Source: Akkermansiaceae bacterium (GTDB taxonomy: Bacteria > Verrucomicrobiota > Verrucomicrobiia > Verrucomicrobiales > Akkermansiaceae). Taken from it: a DNA stretch of 6,170 nucleotides. Made by a program: the position numbers and the translations under genes. Where the stretch lies: contig JAHDGN010000209.1 in NCBI GenBank assembly GCA_020627645.1, positions 1 through 6,170 of the forward strand. The letters run 5' to 3'. Positions 5,472 to 6,170 of this stretch are shown in pieces (position 1 is the first letter of the stretch; every line of letters starts with the position of its first letter). The notes under the pieces were generated by a model. That model had not been told where the DNA came from. It searched no databases and saw only the letters and a program-made list of their open reading frames with translations.

Positions 5472-6170
5472 TTATTTTGCAAAAGCCCAGTAGATGAGAA
5501 TGACGATGGATACGAGAAGAAGGGAGGTGATCTTAGTTCCTTTCCAAGGGGTGAGGTCGATTGGTGTGCGTTTTTGTGGAGTCCAAGCAGTGGGCGAGGG
5601 GGAAAGAATTGAGGTGGTCAGGAGGAAGATGACAAGAATGGCAAAGATGATTCCGATAAAATGAAAGCCGTTAAAATTGGCTTCTTTCATTGCTGTTGCG
5701 AAAGTGGGAACAAAGTATCCAAGAGCGATAAGAAGTATGCCGAGAAGCATTGCGGTTGAGGCAGCCCATGCAGGTACGCGTCGATTTAAAAGCCCCACAA
5801 GAACAACAGAAAAGATGGGGATGAAATAAATGGCATTCATCTTTTGTAGATAGCCAAATAGGGTGTCTTGCCCTGCTAATAAGGGTGAGGTGAACATGGC
5901 GGCAATAGCGATGATCACAACAAAAACCTTGGCAATGATGACGGTGTTTTGATCGGTGGCGGAAGGGTTGATGACTTTTTTATAAAGACCAAGAGAGAAT
6001 AAAGCGGAGAGAGAGTTGAGTGCGGCGTTGAGCGAGCTAAGGATTGCGCCAACAATGACGGCTGCGAAGAAGCCGGTGAGATAATTTGGCAGGACGTCTG
6101 AGACAAGTCGGCCATAGGCGTTGTCGTTTGAGACACCTTCTGAGGAGTAGAGGTGATAGGCGATGAGTCC
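5472..6170 (-). CDS. Sodium:solute symporter (SSS/SGLT family), C-terminal part, cut by window edge
   Basis: The open frame runs from the right edge to the TAA at 5472-5474, giving 232 residues. The N-terminal part lies outside the window. The first visible residues include NDNAYGRLVSDVLP, like the loop before TM8 of SGLT-type symporters. TM8 follows as FFAAVIVGAILSSLNAALNS (fragment residues 34-53), with the Ser-Ser pair corresponding to Na2-site serines of vSGLT. Further hydrophobic segments are VIIAKVFVVIIAIAAMF, AIYFIPIFSVVLVGLL (followed by NRRVPAWAA), STAMLLGILLIALGYFV, FIGIIFAILVIFLLTTSIL and SLLLVSIVILIYWAFA at the C-terminus. This is an inner-membrane secondary transporter that uses the Na+ gradient. 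The galK gene 55 nt downstream suggests galactose or a galactose-containing sugar as substrate, but SSS specificity cannot be read from this fragment. An internal GTG at 5918 is not the start, because the frame stays open and family-like upstream of it. Confidence 0.92.
   Translation of the reverse strand, partial: GLIAYHLYSSEGVSNDNAYGRLVSDVLPNYLTGFFAAVIVGAILSSLNAALNSLSALFSLGLYKKVINPSATDQNTVIIAKVFVVIIAIAAMFTSPLLAGQDTLFGYLQKMNAIYFIPIFSVVLVGLLNRRVPAWAASTAMLLGILLIALGYFVPTFATAMKEANFNGFHFIGIIFAILVIFLLTTSILSPSPTAWTPQKRTPIDLTPWKGTKITSLLLVSIVILIYWAFAK

Noticed and set aside
5472..5918. Treating the symporter as a short 148-residue protein starting at GTG 5918
   Set aside because: The same frame continues to the window edge for 84 more codons with typical SSS-family sequence, so this is an internal codon of a truncated gene.
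5915..6136. 73-residue minus-strand frame at the right edge
   Set aside because: It overlaps, in another frame, the symporter frame, which stays open to the edge and encodes recognisable TM8-TM9 sequence. It is a Ser/Pro/Thr-rich shadow.
1..6170. CRISPR array, insertion sequence, tRNA, riboswitch or defence system
   Set aside because: I found no regularly spaced direct repeats, no terminal inverted repeats with a transposase, no tRNA-like cloverleaf, and no nuclease, toxin or other defence-type protein.

Overview
This 6.17 kb bacterial window has moderate GC and is densely coded. The likely source is a Verrucomicrobiota member, probably a marine Verrucomicrobiales lineage. That is inferred from gene content: a secreted PDZ + alpha/alpha-toroid protein of DUF6288 type ending in an SHD1-like domain, a combination I associate with Verrucomicrobia and Planctomycetes. 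The near absence of Shine-Dalgarno sequences fits but does not prove it. There are no rRNA, tRNA, CRISPR or mobile-element signatures.

Layout, left to right. (1) The first 50 codons of secA run off the left edge on the minus strand. (2) A minus-strand, operon-like run at 324-3173 reads, in transcription order, a secreted DUF6288-like protein, a SOUL/heme-binding-family protein with an N-terminal export signal, and a small cytoplasmic protein with a possible bacterial PH-like fold. The gaps are 42 and 12 nt. (3) Divergent from this run, on the plus strand, is a cytoplasmic two-domain protein with an SRPBCC (START-like) ligand-binding domain fused to a GyrI-like effector-binding domain. (4) Convergent with it are galK (galactokinase) and, upstream of galK on the minus strand, the C-terminal 232 residues of a sodium:solute symporter of the SGLT/SSS family, cut by the right edge.

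How the genes may work together. The symporter and galK form a plausible import-and-phosphorylate pair for galactose or a related sugar: Na+-coupled uptake, then galactose to galactose-1-phosphate. The DUF6288/SOUL/PH-like run looks like a cell-envelope module of unknown function. SOUL and GyrI-like domains are grouped in one structural superfamily (effector-binding fold), so two genes flanking the DUF6288 gene carry related small-molecule-binding folds. Whether they are functionally linked is unknown.

The most notable non-coding signal is a perfect 10-bp inverted repeat with an 8-nt loop (1377-1404) in the DUF6288-SOUL junction. In the mRNA its 3' arm contains the likely SOUL start codon. 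I do not see a convincing large novel system here. The most interesting items are this hairpin, the uncharacterised DUF6288 operon and the SRPBCC-GyrI fusion.
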